A DNA stretch of 64,000 nt, taken from assembly GCA_016758965.1 (NCBI GenBank), contig JAEPRB010000176.1, forward strand, positions 1 through 64,000, written 5' to 3'. Made by a program: the position numbers and the translations under genes. Positions 50,771 through 63,081 of this stretch are shown one piece after another. Every line of letters starts with the position of its first letter. Positions within the stretch are counted from its first letter, which is position 1. Under the pieces are notes generated by a model that did not search any database, was not told the DNA's origin, and saw only the letters and a list, made by a program, of their open reading frames with translations. This stretch comes from Circinella minor. Its lineage: Eukaryota; Mucoromycota; Mucoromycetes; Mucorales; Lichtheimiaceae.

Positions 50771-53700
50771 ATGAAATTACCAAATTGGGTAGCGCCGCAA
50801 AAACCGCTTTTCCCCTCTTTTCCCCCCATTTACATGAATTTTATTTTTCTCTTGTGTACAGCTTCTTGTTAAAACCCCAGTTCCCCGTGTCATGACACCA
50901 TATGATGATCTATTACGCGATCTAGCAGGACATTGGCTTGGTACAAAAGTATGTATATATATATACCTTTTTCTAATTATTTATTGAATTCTCACTTTTT
51001 TTTTTGAGTATATTAATTATATAGCAAGACGAAAAATTATTACAATCACTACGTGCGTCCTTAACACGATTTCGAGCTACTAGTACTGATGAATTTTCAA
51101 TCGATCGACGTTGGGAAAGTCTTTGTGAGAAGATCAGTATTAAAGGTCAAGGTGATTTAGCCAATGATTTACGTGTATTAAAAACAAAACTTTTTGATCA
51201 CAACAATGATTCATTCTCTTCGTCTTCGTTGGATAATATCACTACAACCATGGCAACAGTAACAAATACGACTCCTGTAAGAACGAAGTGGGAAAAAAAA
51301 AGAGCCTTGATATATTCAAAAAAAAATTTGTTTAGTTTTAATCTTTTTTTTTACTGCATAGGCTCAAGAATCTATTGTGAAATACGATATACTTTCATTA
51401 ATATTAGCATTATCTCAAGGGACTCAACCAAACCATATACCTACAAGTCTTAGAAGATCTATACAAGTAGATGAAAAAGATTTATGGAATGATATCATGA
51501 ATGAAGAACCATTGGATGGTGATCATTGGAAACAATGGTCTGAAGATGATGACGACGGGGAGGATGATAGAATGAGTACAGATTCTGATAGTCAATTTGT
51601 ATTGGATCAGGAACATTATGTTCAACGATATCAACAACAAAATCGGCAACAAGAACAAGGGGATTTAAATGAATTAGCAAGAAAGGAAGAAAGAGAAGCA
51701 ATGATAAATGAAAGAATGGATGATATGAGACAAGAGGTTGATCATTATGATCTTGAACTATTACATGAACGACAATATTGGGACGACTCATATCATCTAA
51801 ATATGGAAGGTAATACATATACATATACATCAAAGAAGATAGGAAAAAAACACACAGAAAGTTGGATTATTGATAGAACACATGTACATTAATTCAATTT
51901 ATTAAGGAAATGATGGCCGATATATTTCTGAAGCAAATGTAATACGTGAAGTTTTTTTTCTTTTACGTGGATACACCAGCATTCTTTTCAATAAAACAAG
52001 GTCTTTGGATGATTTACAGTCATCTGCAATTGATACTAAACATTTCGAGGTAATAATAAATAATCTCTTTTTATCCAAGCACAATTATAATGATAGTAAC
52101 ACAAACTTTTTTTTTGTCTACAGGTTAATTCCAACTCATTGACTTTAAAACATCTTAGTCAGAATGCGTATATCGGCATATTAAATGAATTTTGTAACTA
52201 TGGCAACATGATTTATAATCTTCGTGAATGGAGTAATAAGTAAGTAATAACAATAGCTTTTTTTTTGATCGATTTTTGTTACTAATGATAAAATTAATTT
52301 ATTAGAATTATCCATCACAAATTAACACAACAGTTTGGTCAAACTTGTACTGCTTTTGCCATATGTGTTGCTACGTTACTACAAGACTTTGAAATGTTGA
52401 TATCTGATTTAGAAGTAAATAATTGTAAAGACGGTAAGGTTTATTATTTACGAAAATAAAAACAACTTGAAAGATTTTTTTTCTTAATATTAGGGCAGTT
52501 TTTTCTTTCTTTATTAGATGAACAACAACAACCTGTTATATCATTACTTCAATTGAAAGTAACTCTAAATGATTCCATACAAGCATTCAAAGCTATCTAT
52601 GATATAATTGTTGATAGTCTTGTGAAGGGTAAGCTATAATGATTACTATTACTATTATTATTGTTGTTCGTAGTATTGTACTTGTAACTAATGATAAGGG
52701 AAATACATATAATAAATAGATTTAAATCAAGTTGTTTCTCCTTCTTCTTCTATAACCCCACGACAAGTAACGACGGGACTTTTGAATGGATTATATAATG
52801 GAATTCTTCGCGCACAATTGATTGGAAAAGATGATACATATAATACATTGATTCATGTATTCTACGAGACTATTCAACCTTATGGACGATTATTAAATGA
52901 TTGGGTTTCTCATGCATCACTTCAAGGTGACAATTGTCGAGAATTCTTTATAGATCGGTATGTGACAAAATAAACCTATCCATATATATATTTGAACACT
53001 CAACCAATCGCTTTTCATAAAATTTAGAAGTATTGGATTGGGTGTCGAGATTGGCAATAATGATCAATTAGATGATTTTTGGTCTAAAGGTTATAAAGTA
53101 GCTGACAATGATCATCACGAAAAAGTTGGTCACGACTCGTTTCTTTCTCCATGTCCATTATTTGATCAAGCGTTTATGGAACGTGTTATATATATTGGAA
53201 AGGCAGTGTGGATTATATCAAAATTTGGAATTAAGGTATAGTAATAGAAATAATACAATGGCCATAAGGTTATTGTTGCTTTATTATTATTATTATTATT
53301 ATTATTATGGATTGATGATTTTTTTATCAACATTTTATTTTCAAGACCAATGAGGAACATAAAAGTTTTAATAACTGTTTACAAACTGTGATAACGAAAC
53401 CAAAACCAGTTATTGAAAAAAAGACAACCATGACAATAACTACATCACCATCACCCCTATCCTCAGACAAAGTACAAACAGCAAACGATACGTTCCTGCG
53501 GGCAGGATTTCCATTGCAATTTGCTCATCGTCATCAATCAGAACAAAAAGAATCTATTGTGAATCAAGGCATTGACGAAGTTCCTTTCTTGTTTGATCAA
53601 TCAATGATTCGATGCTTGGATAAATATATTACAGAGCCTTATCAACAAGCAACTTATCATCTCAATCGTACATTAAAAAATCATGGATTATTAGAAAATT

Positions 53701-54960
53701 GTCTCTTGTCGATATCATCCATTTATTTAATGCTGGATAATAATTTAATGCATGTTTTCTGTGAAGCACTATTTACAGAGGTGAATATATAATTCCTTTT
53801 GCTTTTATTATTATTAATTTATGTGCTAATAAATAATGGATCGTACTTTTTGTTTTAACAGATGGATATCAATAATGGCGTCGTTACTGAAGATGCTATA
53901 CAAAAATTATTCATGGATGCAAAACTTACTATTGAATGGGACTTACCTGGTACTTCTGAGTGTTATCTCATTTCAAAATCATTGCAACCATTGGAATTTT
54001 TGAATCAAATTCGATTTGCATATCATGTAAGTATATATAATTTGGACTGAAAGAAGAATTCATTTATAACAGTTTGTCATATGAACAATAGATACCCTGG
54101 CCAATCAATAATTTCATTAAAGAAACAACATTAAAATATTATGGTGTTATTACTACGTTACTTTTACAATTAAAAAGAGCAAAATATCTTTTGGATCGAA
54201 AAATGTTATTTCAAAATGATAGACGAAATATGCGATTATATCCAATGAGAATGAAGTTGATTTGGTTCATTAATGCATTTTGGAGCTATATTATGACTAC
54301 AGTAAGACGAAAAAAAAAAAACTGGAATATAATTTTTTTCAAGAAAAAAAAAAAAGCTCATGAGTTCATTCAAAACACTAGATTCTTTATACAGAAACGA
54401 TACGATTTCGAAAATCGATAGAAAAAGCAATGGACGCAGATGAAATTATACAACTTCATAATGAGTATATATCTAAAATAGTGGATCGATGTCTTTTAGG
54501 TGACAAGGTAAAGAAAAATTTATATATAAAATATTTCACACACAAAAATAATAGTATGTTAGCAGAAAGTTAATACTAACCCCCCCCCTTTATAATAGAC
54601 GCAATCCATACATAAAGCAGTATTAAAAATTCTTGACATGGTATCTGAATTAACAATGCTTTTTACCAATGAAGGTGATGATGAAATGGAAAATGATGTT
54701 GATTTCGTAACATCGTTAGATAATATGGAAAAAGATTTTAATCGTTCTAACGAATTTATTGCGACAACCTTAAAAATTGTGGGTAGAAAAGGAGGTTTTT
54801 CATGGTGTAAGTAAATTATATAGCTTTTTTTTTCGAGTGTTATAAAATTTACATATTATTTATTGTATCTTGTAACAGGATATTAACTGATGATTAATCT
54901 CTCTATATATAAATAGTTGAAATGCTTGCTACATCTCTATCTCCTTCTCAATCATTCTAA
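50771..54960 (+). CDS. Gamma-tubulin complex component 5 (Spc97/Spc98 family)
   Basis: Sixteen exons: 50771-50788, 50862-50948, 51025-51276, 51362-51809, 51907-52049, 52124-52239, 52306-52433, 52518-52628, 52720-52957, 53028-53235, 53346-53780, 53862-54026, 54092-54301, 54382-54507, 54599-54806 and 54917-54960. They give 978 residues in phase. The N-terminal GRIP1 region includes the EVFFLLRGYTSILF segment. The C-terminal GRIP2 region carries IPWPINNFI, MKLIWFINAFWSYIMTTIL, then DADEIIQLHNEYISKIVDRCLL, which best fits GCP5 among GCP2-6. GCP5 builds the gamma-tubulin ring complex that nucleates microtubules at spindle pole bodies. It has an Asp/Glu-rich insert near exon 4. The first exon (MKLPNW, donor GTAGCG) is weak; the alternative start is the ATG at 50892. 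Its 3' end faces the GNAT gene 120 bases away. Confidence 0.9.
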
Positions 54961-55080
54961 TTATAATAATTAGCACCCCTACTTCTTGTACATATAATAA
55001 AGCCATTATTCTATATATTTCTCCACATCAATATATTTGTTTATTTCAAAATAATTATAATAATGATGATAATTTACCTT

Positions 55081-55533
55081 TCAAACTTCATATCTATAAA
55101 CATTAGTTTCTCTTTGTTTAAATCCAAGTTTTTTATATAATTTATTTGCAGCATCTCGATCTGGTCTACTTGTCAAATCAATGGTCCTCGCATCAAAATC
55201 CTTGACACCACGTTCAATAGCTTCTTGTAATAATTTTGTTGCTATTCCTTGACGTCGATAATTATCGTCTACAATAACATCTTCAATATGTACTCGAATA
55301 CCCGATGCACAGGGTGTCATTGCTACAATGAGTGCTCCAGCAATAGTATTCTTGCCGCTGATGGCCACAAGAACTCGGTTCTGTGAAGAGGCTAATGCAT
55401 TACGTACAGTATTTTCAGTAGCTGCAGAAGATAACTGTTGAAATAATAAAACGAGTTGATTGAATTGTTGTTTTACGAGATTAGTTGGAGTTGCACATTC
55501 AATGTGTATAGTTATTGGTGATGGAATCGACAT
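55081..55533 (-). CDS. GNAT family N-acetyltransferase
   Basis: A single intron-free frame of 150 residues. The order is typical of GNAT folds: a core strand IHIEDVIVDDNYR, the acetyl-CoA pyrophosphate loop RRQGIATKLL (R/Q-X-X-G-X-G/A), then IDLTSRPDRDAANKLYKKLGF and a final strand ending NVYRYEV. Gcn5-type enzymes of this size transfer acetyl groups from acetyl-CoA to small amines or protein termini. The TSRPDRDAANKLYKKLGF wording recalls bacterial-type small-molecule acetyltransferases and the fungal GNA1 branch, but the substrate cannot be told. It is convergent with GCP5, with only 120 bases between stops, so transcripts may overlap. The lack of introns is unusual in this window and could reflect small size or horizontal acquisition. 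Confidence 0.9.
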   Translation of the reverse strand: MSIPSPITIHIECATPTNLVKQQFNQLVLLFQQLSSAATENTVRNALASSQNRVLVAISGKNTIAGALIVAMTPCASGIRVHIEDVIVDDNYRRQGIATKLLQEAIERGVKDFDARTIDLTSRPDRDAANKLYKKLGFKQRETNVYRYEV

Positions 55534-58500
55534 GATTATAGAAAATACATAGACTGCTTATATGTTATTAAAACAAAAATAAGCACAGCAAAAAAAAAAA
55601 AGTCAACGGATTTCTACCTATGATATTTTAAAAATACACGTGGCATAAAATAACCTTATTTCATCAAAAAAAGTAAAAATTGAAAAAGTGCTCTAATATG
55701 TAATAAAATAAGACTTTACTGTGGATACTCCATCACCATGGCAATTTTTTCTAGTAATAATTTTCTTTTCCCTTTTAACAAGCACATCTATTTCACAGGG
55801 GAAGTAATACTTGATGCGGGAAAGGTAGGAAAAAAAAAACTAGTTAGTTCTCATCATGCAAATCCTGGGACGGGATTTTAAAGTATGAAGCTATATTCTC
55901 TCGACAATCTTTTTTACTTAACTGTCAAAGGTACTTTAACTTCTGGACCCCACTCCAAGCTGTACGTAATTTTTTTTTAAAAAGAATAGAGGTGGTTAAA
56001 ACTTTAAGATTATAGTAATGATAAAATACCCCACCTATCCTGATAAGGGCAATTTCCATAAGTACTGAATGGCTTCGAAAACGCTAAATTGCTTTTAGAA
56101 ACAATCGTATTTGCAAAAGAGTGCAATTTGTACGTATTTCTTAAAAAAATATATATTTAATGACCATAATAATAGTTTGAATAGACACGGTTTTTATACC
56201 CTATAGTAAGAAAAAGGGATTTAAATTGGATAGCAGTATAAAAAACAAAAAAAAAACCATAATGACGGTGAACCCTTTTAAAAAAAGTTGAGCGATATAA
56301 TGTGATGCATGAAACTTTTAGTCCGTTATATTTTTAGCCTTCTATCTTGTCTTGGTGTAAAAAAAGTAAATACGTAAAACATTTGTAAGATACACTATTT
56401 TAAAGTATTTTACCTTTTCTTTTCTACGTACGGTGATGACCATGGTAATGCTAATGGTTTTACTACATGATTTTTCCCGCTTTTTACAACATATGTTTAC
56501 CTAACAATACTAAAATAGGAATAGTTCACTTTAATTTCTCTTTATCGTTGAAACGTTCTGTGCCAAAGGAAAACTAGGCAGTAATGATTCATCGTCATGG
56601 AAATAATTTCATAACAACATTTTTACCTCACTTTATCGAGAAACATTCATTTTTTTACGTACCCATAGTAGTGGTAAAAGAGCAAGTCTGGAGTTAATAG
56701 TAAAAGAGCAGATCCCGAGCAGGTTCCAATCAGTTAAATCATACGATCGAAGAAAAAAAACTTGTCGTTCGCTTTCTGATCCCCCAAAATTAAAAAGCAA
56801 AGTTCCATGTTTTCCTTTTTCTTTTAATTTCTTTCCATCTTGTGCTTCTTTGTCTCTTATTTCTTTTGTGTGGAAGATCCTACCTTGATCTGTAGGCTCT
56901 TTTGATAGAGAGATATTATCATTGGAGCATCGCAGTCATCGATAGCGGCGTCTACACATTGATTGGCATGGGTTCTGTATTTTGTTTACCTCATTTCCCA
57001 ATATACCGTGTACTGATTATTTGATCCTTCGTTATCATTTAATCCTATTTTAACTCCATGTCGACTCTTTTTTTTAATTGTTATCAGCGCAACTCTAGTC
57101 GTTCAGTCAAGTTTACTCCTGATTGTGTCAGAGCGACCGCGAGCTCATTGGCCACTTTAACCATGTCCTCAGCACGAATGGTTTTGGTACCTTTGAGACA
57201 TCCTCCACTTTTTCTTCTTTTTATCATTCTTTTGTATATACCTGGTTGAGACAAGAAGCACAAGGGGGGGGGAGAAGAAAGTAGTGCAAAAGTGAGGGGG
57301 TGCAAAAAACGGGGGCAAAAAGAAGGTGTGTGCAAAAAGAGAGAGGGTGCAAAAAATAGGGGTTTACTATAGTACGTAGTTGTTTGAAATGATTACAAAA
57401 AACAACAGAACGTCTGATTAAAATTATAACTTCTATAATAAAATTGTACTTTAATTATATTTAAATATTGATGTAAACTTGTTGTCTAAAAATAAATGGT
57501 CTCCTTATATTTTTAATGCTTCATAAGCATCTGTGTATTAAGAAATAAGTACTTGCAACTGTGTTTTTTTTAAAAAAATGGGTTGAGTTGGTGCAAGAAG
57601 AAAAAAAAAAGAGGGTGTTCATATGAAATGGTATCCAAAAAGCCCTTACGTATCATAAAATGTGCTTTTTTTTTTCGTTAAAATGGTCTTTACATGATTT
57701 TCGAAATATATTTTTGCTTGCTTACGTATAGATCTGTATAGTTTTGTCTGAGGAACAAATTCAGCTGGTACCCTTATGCTTGCAAGTCTCGTAAGCCAGG
57801 AGATTATTGATTCTCTTTAAAATACGCGAAAAAAGGGGGGGGGGGCACCATATGTCTTTTTAAATTTCGTTTTGAAATTATTATGAATACGACGTTGTTT
57901 TTGAACGACTTGATCAAATATGTTAATTATAACAAAACTTATACGAAACCGTTGATTAATGGGAGTATAGGTAGAAAGAAGAACGTTAACGTAAAAATAA
58001 TACGTAAAACTGTAACTGCTATGCCATATTCTAGTACTAGTCGAATGAATGTACTGTAAGCTCTACGTGCTGACCAAAGACCATTTCTATATTGATAGTC
58101 GATGTATACATAATTAACAAAGTAATTCCATAGTTCCTGTTGCCTTGGTAACGTATATATGTAGACATGAGCCAGAAGTCTTTGAATAGTGATTTGAATT
58201 AAAAATCTTAATCTGGTTTTTGCGCTAAGGGTTATACACCTTTATTCTCTGAAGCAACTGTGCTGGCTGACAGACTCTTGATAAACCTATGATATCCAAT
58301 GACTTTATATAAGTATGTATTCTAAGTCTTGAGCTTCTCATGAGATATTATCACATGCAAAATCATAAACCGACTATTGATCTTTTGGTCGATATGAATA
58401 CAAAAACGAACAGACGATCTTATTTCTTGCTAGTGATAATTAAATTCTTTCTCGTTCTTGAGTGTCTTTATGTAAATTGTATGAAAATCGATTAAGAGGA

Positions 58501-60300
58501 ACCAATACAACAAATGAATGAGCCCATGCACCACGGAAAGGAGAGAGGAAAAATTAGAATAAGTATATTTGTGTGATACGTATGATGATTTCTAGTAAGA
58601 AGAATAATTATTATTAATAAAATATAATAATATACATAACAATATTTAATATAAATTTTAATATCATTATTTGTATATTTGTATATATTACGTATATTTT
58701 ATTACGTAGCATAAGTAGTTATATAGTTAAATTTAATTTTGTTACGTATAAACAATTGTTTTTAATAGTTTTTTTTTTTTTACTTTAAAATAATTATATT
58801 ACTTTTCACGGATCAAAAAATAGGATACCAGATAATACGTTTTTAAAACAGATAATAAGTCTATTATATAAACCAAAAATATATATTTCCCAGGTCAGAA
58901 GGAATGACGACGCCTTTAGTTAGATAGTTTTTAATGAAATACGTACAAAAAGTATTAATCGCTTGATTATGATATATAGAGATGATGGTCGATGTTACTG
59001 GTCGAGTCATAATGGGGTATCACAACAAGAATCATATTTCCTTTATATATAATAATAATATTATAGTTACAGGTTGTTATTCTCACATATCTTGAGCAGG
59101 ATCAAGTTGTTTTATGAGGAGGATATCAAGATTTCATTTGATCTTCGTAACATATCAAATACGGTTATAGATACGTATGTATATGTTACAAGATATAAAC
59201 CAAAGTCTTATATATTTAGAAACAGGCATTACGTACTTACAATTGCTTGTCGTAAGTGAGCAATGATAATATAGTGATTTGTTGGTATATAATTCTTTTG
59301 GTGAATGTTTCTTTGTATAGTGGTAAGAATGTGGCATGAATGAATTTAAATAAATAGATAAGGAAAAGTCACTCTTTGGAGAAAAAAAATGTGAGTGGAA
59401 GATTTTATAGTTATGAATAACGCAAACTTTCATTACGTACATTAATTTGGTTAAAGAAGTTAGTGTTGAATCTGCTCCACTAGTGTTCTATTTGAAGATA
59501 TGTTATAGTTGCTATCACTGTTCTTTTATTCTTATGATATTATTAACTTTTATTTTTATTTTGAACAACATGAGTACTTTCGATCAAAAGAAATGAAATG
59601 TCATGTTGAAGAAGCCGGGGAGTAAACCGCCAAATTATCGTAATTTATCATATACCCGATATTACGTAATAAGATTTCTACACAAAACCATTGAAATTTT
59701 CAACACCAAAATAATAACTACATTGTATCAAAGTGGAAACCATCCCTTCGACTGCAACTCTCAGTGCCAATCTGAAAGAATAATTGTCTATGCACGTGAT
59801 GATATTATTTATTTAGATACAAAACCTTGTATACAGTTACGTAATAGTCTAAAAAATATTTTTTATATTTCTACGTAATAAAAAAGAAGAAGGAGAAGAT
59901 GAATACATTAAAAATGTTACAGCGATTTACTCCTTGTAAATCTTTATAACTATGAGTTATATAATATATTATATCGACATGCATGGATTATCCAGCAACG
60001 AACCATTCACTTACTGAACTAAAGGCTAAACACACTTACATATACATTAATGATATAATCAGCAGGGAAGTTATAATATACAGTATATGTTTTCCTGTGA
60101 AATATTAAGCATAGCTTCTATGAAAAATATAATATATGCTTCTACGTATGCAAGGCATAAAAATGTATTTTATGTAAAGTTAATGTACATACTATACCGG
60201 TATTTATTTAGTCTAAAAGTACTAAATAGCATTATACGTAAGTAGTATATATATAATATGCAGTATCTCTTTATTATTAATTTCCCTTAAAAATAATTGA
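55534..60300. other. Large gene-poor region
   Basis: About 4.8 kb with no intact gene. The left end holds the promoter of the GNAT gene. A transposon-end relic is annotated at 57084-57375. The rest shows scattered short frames without recognisable motifs (for example 91 residues at 59603-59878) and no credible exon chain. Confidence 0.45.
57084..57375 (-). mobile_element. Transposon-end relic with TGCAAAA repeats and short frame
   Basis: Four TGCAAAA words (57284, 57301, 57331, 57349) and one GGCAAAA (57315) recur every 14-18 bases, in the same direction, inside a G-rich stretch. On the minus strand TTTTTGCACCC repeats lead into an 83-residue frame whose second half (SGGCLKGTKTIRAEDMVKV, then ANELAVALTQSGVNLTERLEL) has coding-like composition. 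Subterminal repeats just inside an end, followed by a frame start, fit a DNA transposon. No transposase motif is recognised and no opposite end is visible. A related repeat cluster lies at 1-108. Confidence 0.35.
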
Positions 60301-60387
60301 TAATATCTAGTCCCGATAACTTTTACATCCCCTTTATTTTCACACTAAAAATGGGAGATGTAAGATTGAAATTAACGGGGTTCCTCT
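60301..60387. mobile_element. Solo end of a pogo-like element
   Basis: Read on the minus strand from 60387, this segment starts AGAGGAACCCCGTTAATTTC. It then contains TGTGAAAATAAAGGGGATG, matching the right end of the element at 60388-61235 (TGTGAAAATAAGGGGGTG). It is therefore a right-type end of a second copy, abutting the first head-to-head. Confidence 0.6.
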
Positions 60388-60408
60388 CAGAGGAACCCCG
60401 TTAATTTC
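60368..60408. repeat. 41-base near-perfect palindrome
   Basis: The arms 60368-60387 and 60389-60408 are exact reverse complements of 20 bases around a central C at 60388. The palindrome is formed by the abutting terminal repeats of two pogo-like element ends. Confidence 0.95.
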
Positions 60409-61235
60409 ACACCCGTTAATTTTCACACCTCATTAACTTCACCAAAAATCAAGAAATGGTAAAAATAACATAAGAAAATTTTCACATCCCCCTTTATTTC
60501 ACTTTCACAGCACCTACCGGCATTGAATTCTTAACGGATAAATTGAAAAAAAAATATTTATGTGATAAGTATAAGGATCGCAATTAAATTAGTATACAGG
60601 ATAAGTTGCTTTTTTATTACGCCACTTGTATGTTTATTTTCTTCTTGTTTTTCCTCTTTAAGCCTTTGGATATTGCACTACGTAATATCAGGTACTGTTA
60701 ACAAGTCGAACTCATTTTTAGCTCATAGTGCTAGTGATCAGTTTGTCATGGTTTCCGGGCTAAGTTTTTTCTTCTCAGCCCGAATACTATACTGTTCAGC
60801 TGTCAATCCAGCGTTAGATTTGGTTACTTTCATCCTGTTTTGGTATATACGTACGTATAAGGCAAAAATATAAAGAGATTGGGAAAAAAATGAAAAAATG
60901 GTGTTATATAAAAAATAAATTATCTCTCCATCTCTTGGGACTATATACAGTATAGCATTTCTTTTTCAGGAAAAAAAAGTTATAATACATAGACATCCTC
61001 AAATAAGAAAAAGAAGTAGTTACAAAAATTCATTAAGAACAAGCACATAGAAATAATTTATTAATTAACACGTACGTATTTTGATACATTAAAAAAAGAT
61101 ACACAGTAGTGAGCTGAAGTATTCAATATATGCACATTCTTTGAAAAAATTTCATAGTATCCGTTAATTTTCACACCCCCTTATTTTCACAAAAAAAATT
61201 GAAAATGACTCTATGAAATTAACGGGGATCCTCTG
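60388..61235. mobile_element. Non-autonomous pogo-like DNA transposon, 848 bases
   Basis: The two ends are 22-base terminal inverted repeats with one mismatch: CAGAGGAACCCCGTTAATTT at 60388 and CAGAGGATCCCCGTTAATTT read inward from 61235. The CAG start and (C)CGTTAATT wording resemble pogo/Tigger-type termini. The words TTAATTTTCACACC and TTATTTTCACA recur just inside both ends (60401-60431, 60478-60511, 61165-61192), as subterminal transposase-binding repeats do. TA follows the right end, matching the TA target of this superfamily; the left flank is the palindromic junction instead. The 103-residue frame at 60562-60873 shows no transposase motif, so movement would need a transposase from elsewhere. 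Confidence 0.65.
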
Positions 61236-62092
61236 TATCTTTAATAATAATTTAGAAACTAGGCTAGAATAAAGTTATTATTTTAATATACTGCTGCTAT
61301 TTAACAACTTGGCAAAAAATAAGAATATCTTGCATCTCGACAATATTAAAGATATCTTGTATCTTGACATTGTATAATAATAGTGAATTCGTATTGCTTG
61401 GATACTACACCCACATTCATCTTTTTGAGCTTTATGTTCTTCTGTGCTATATGACCGCAAATTCATCTTCTTGAGAAAACCGCACGTTTTAAAGCTCGTA
61501 TACGTGTTTCGTCTTCAAAACGGTGTTGAATTTAGTTTGATTAGTCAAGACCATTTCTTCTTTAGGCATTGTATATGAGCCTTTTTTATACGTAATTGTA
61601 TGTTCCTCTGCAATATATTTAGACAAGTCTAGACCTTTCCATTGAAATTGGAAAGTTATAGGCTTCATATCTTTTCATAATGCTAACACTACCAAGTTGG
61701 TTTGTCCTCCATTTTTTAACCGTCAGATTTTGTAGTGTTTTTTTCTTGGACAAAAATCTGTTTTCACACCTTTTAATATCGGATTTTCCTTCCTTTGTAT
61801 TGATAAGAATTAAAAGTTAAATTTGACCATCAAAAATTAAAATGGGCTATCTTTTTGAAAGTGGGCCATCCAATTCTGATCTTGGATTGTGTCAAAAGAG
61901 TATATGAGCTACCAAATAATAAAAATGAAAAATATGATCCAAATAATGAAATATATGATATAAATATTTGTTATTTATTTATATTCAAAGAAATAACTAT
62001 AGAGTGAATGTATTTTTTTTTGCTTACCTCGCAATTATCTTCAATGAAAATGCTTGATCCAAGCATGAACAATTTTAGATTTAAATTTGTAA
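61236..62092. other. Gene-free region
   Basis: No supported gene. The repeated word pair ATCTTGCATCT/ATCTTGTATCT near 61326 and 61353 is the only local structure noted. Confidence 0.4.
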
Positions 62093-63081
62093 CTATGTAT
62101 CCAACGATGGATGTAATATGAAATCAACTCTCTGGTTTTTGGCGTCATTGAATTCTTTGGTTATATTGGAATAACACTCGGCTCTTTTTAAGTGTGAACG
62201 TCTTGTCATATAAAAACAGCTTGTCCCAAACTGCTGAGTAGACGTGGGTTCTGTACCATGATTCGTTATTATCATTTTGCAGAATGACCAAATTTCGACG
62301 GATTTTTTGTTAAAAGCTAACCTGATGTAGCGGCATATTGGAGTCATTATGGTGGTGCCAGTATAAAAATCTGCTAATAATTTTTAAATATCACATTTTG
62401 ATTTACATTTGGCTATTGATATTAACATCTCCAGTTCTTTTGGTGTCATAGATGGTTGTAGATGGATCTGAAAAATGGCTCATGAGTCAAGGTAGATATG
62501 GCGGAAAACGGTTTGTAATCTTGTCTTTCATATAACCAAGTTCCCTTGTCGTTACGTCTCTTATAGGGGCAATAGCTGATATTGGATTTTCTACACCATT
62601 TTTTTAAAATTAACCAGAATAGCTAATATACTTTATTTTTAGCATTTGGTCATTACGGCTGCTTTATTAAGCTTGCTCTCGATATCGTTCTGTAAATGTG
62701 TGTATCATAACAATGTAGTTATATACAATTCCAAACTTTTCGCTTAAGCTCTTCACTTTATCAATACGTCTGGCTCATTTGTTGAAGTTTAGACAAGTTG
62801 GCTTTTTTTTTTGGTTGTTTGGTTGTTGAGTTTTACTGGTAATTGCATTATTATCAAGTTCATCTATAAGTTGAGACATGTAAAATATTTTTTTAAACAT
62901 GACTTGATGTACAGATATCGTAAATGCTACTCGGTAGTGTTTCCATTTTTTCTTTTTCGTCGTCAGAATATTTCACGTTACTTGTATTATATATTTTGAG
63001 TGCTTCTAAGTATATGTCGCCTGATTCTTCAAAATTGTTATATTCCCCCCCCCCTTTTAACTTGACCCATTCCACTCCCAC
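62093..63081 (-). pseudogene. Possible decayed protein-coding relic
   Basis: Two open segments on the minus strand have coding-like composition: 63081-62893 (EALKIYNTSNVKYSDDEKEK, then METLPSSIYDICTSSHV) and 62347-62093 (SHLKRAECYSNITKEFNDAK, then NQRVDFILHPSLDT). Stops interrupt every frame between them and no plausible splice chain joins them. This looks like an inactivated gene or transposon protein. I do not recognise the family. Confidence 0.25.

Noticed and set aside
54380..54430. Acceptor at the CAG near 54396 for the GCP5 exon.
   Set aside because: It shifts the frame into an early stop; the TAG at 54381 restores the family reading TTILYTETIRF.
59603..59878. 91-residue open frame.
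   Set aside because: No motif or splice partner; likely chance.
60562..60873. 103-residue frame as a pogo transposase fragment.
   Set aside because: No helix-turn-helix, CENP-B-type or DDE residues visible; the hydrophobic composition does not fit.
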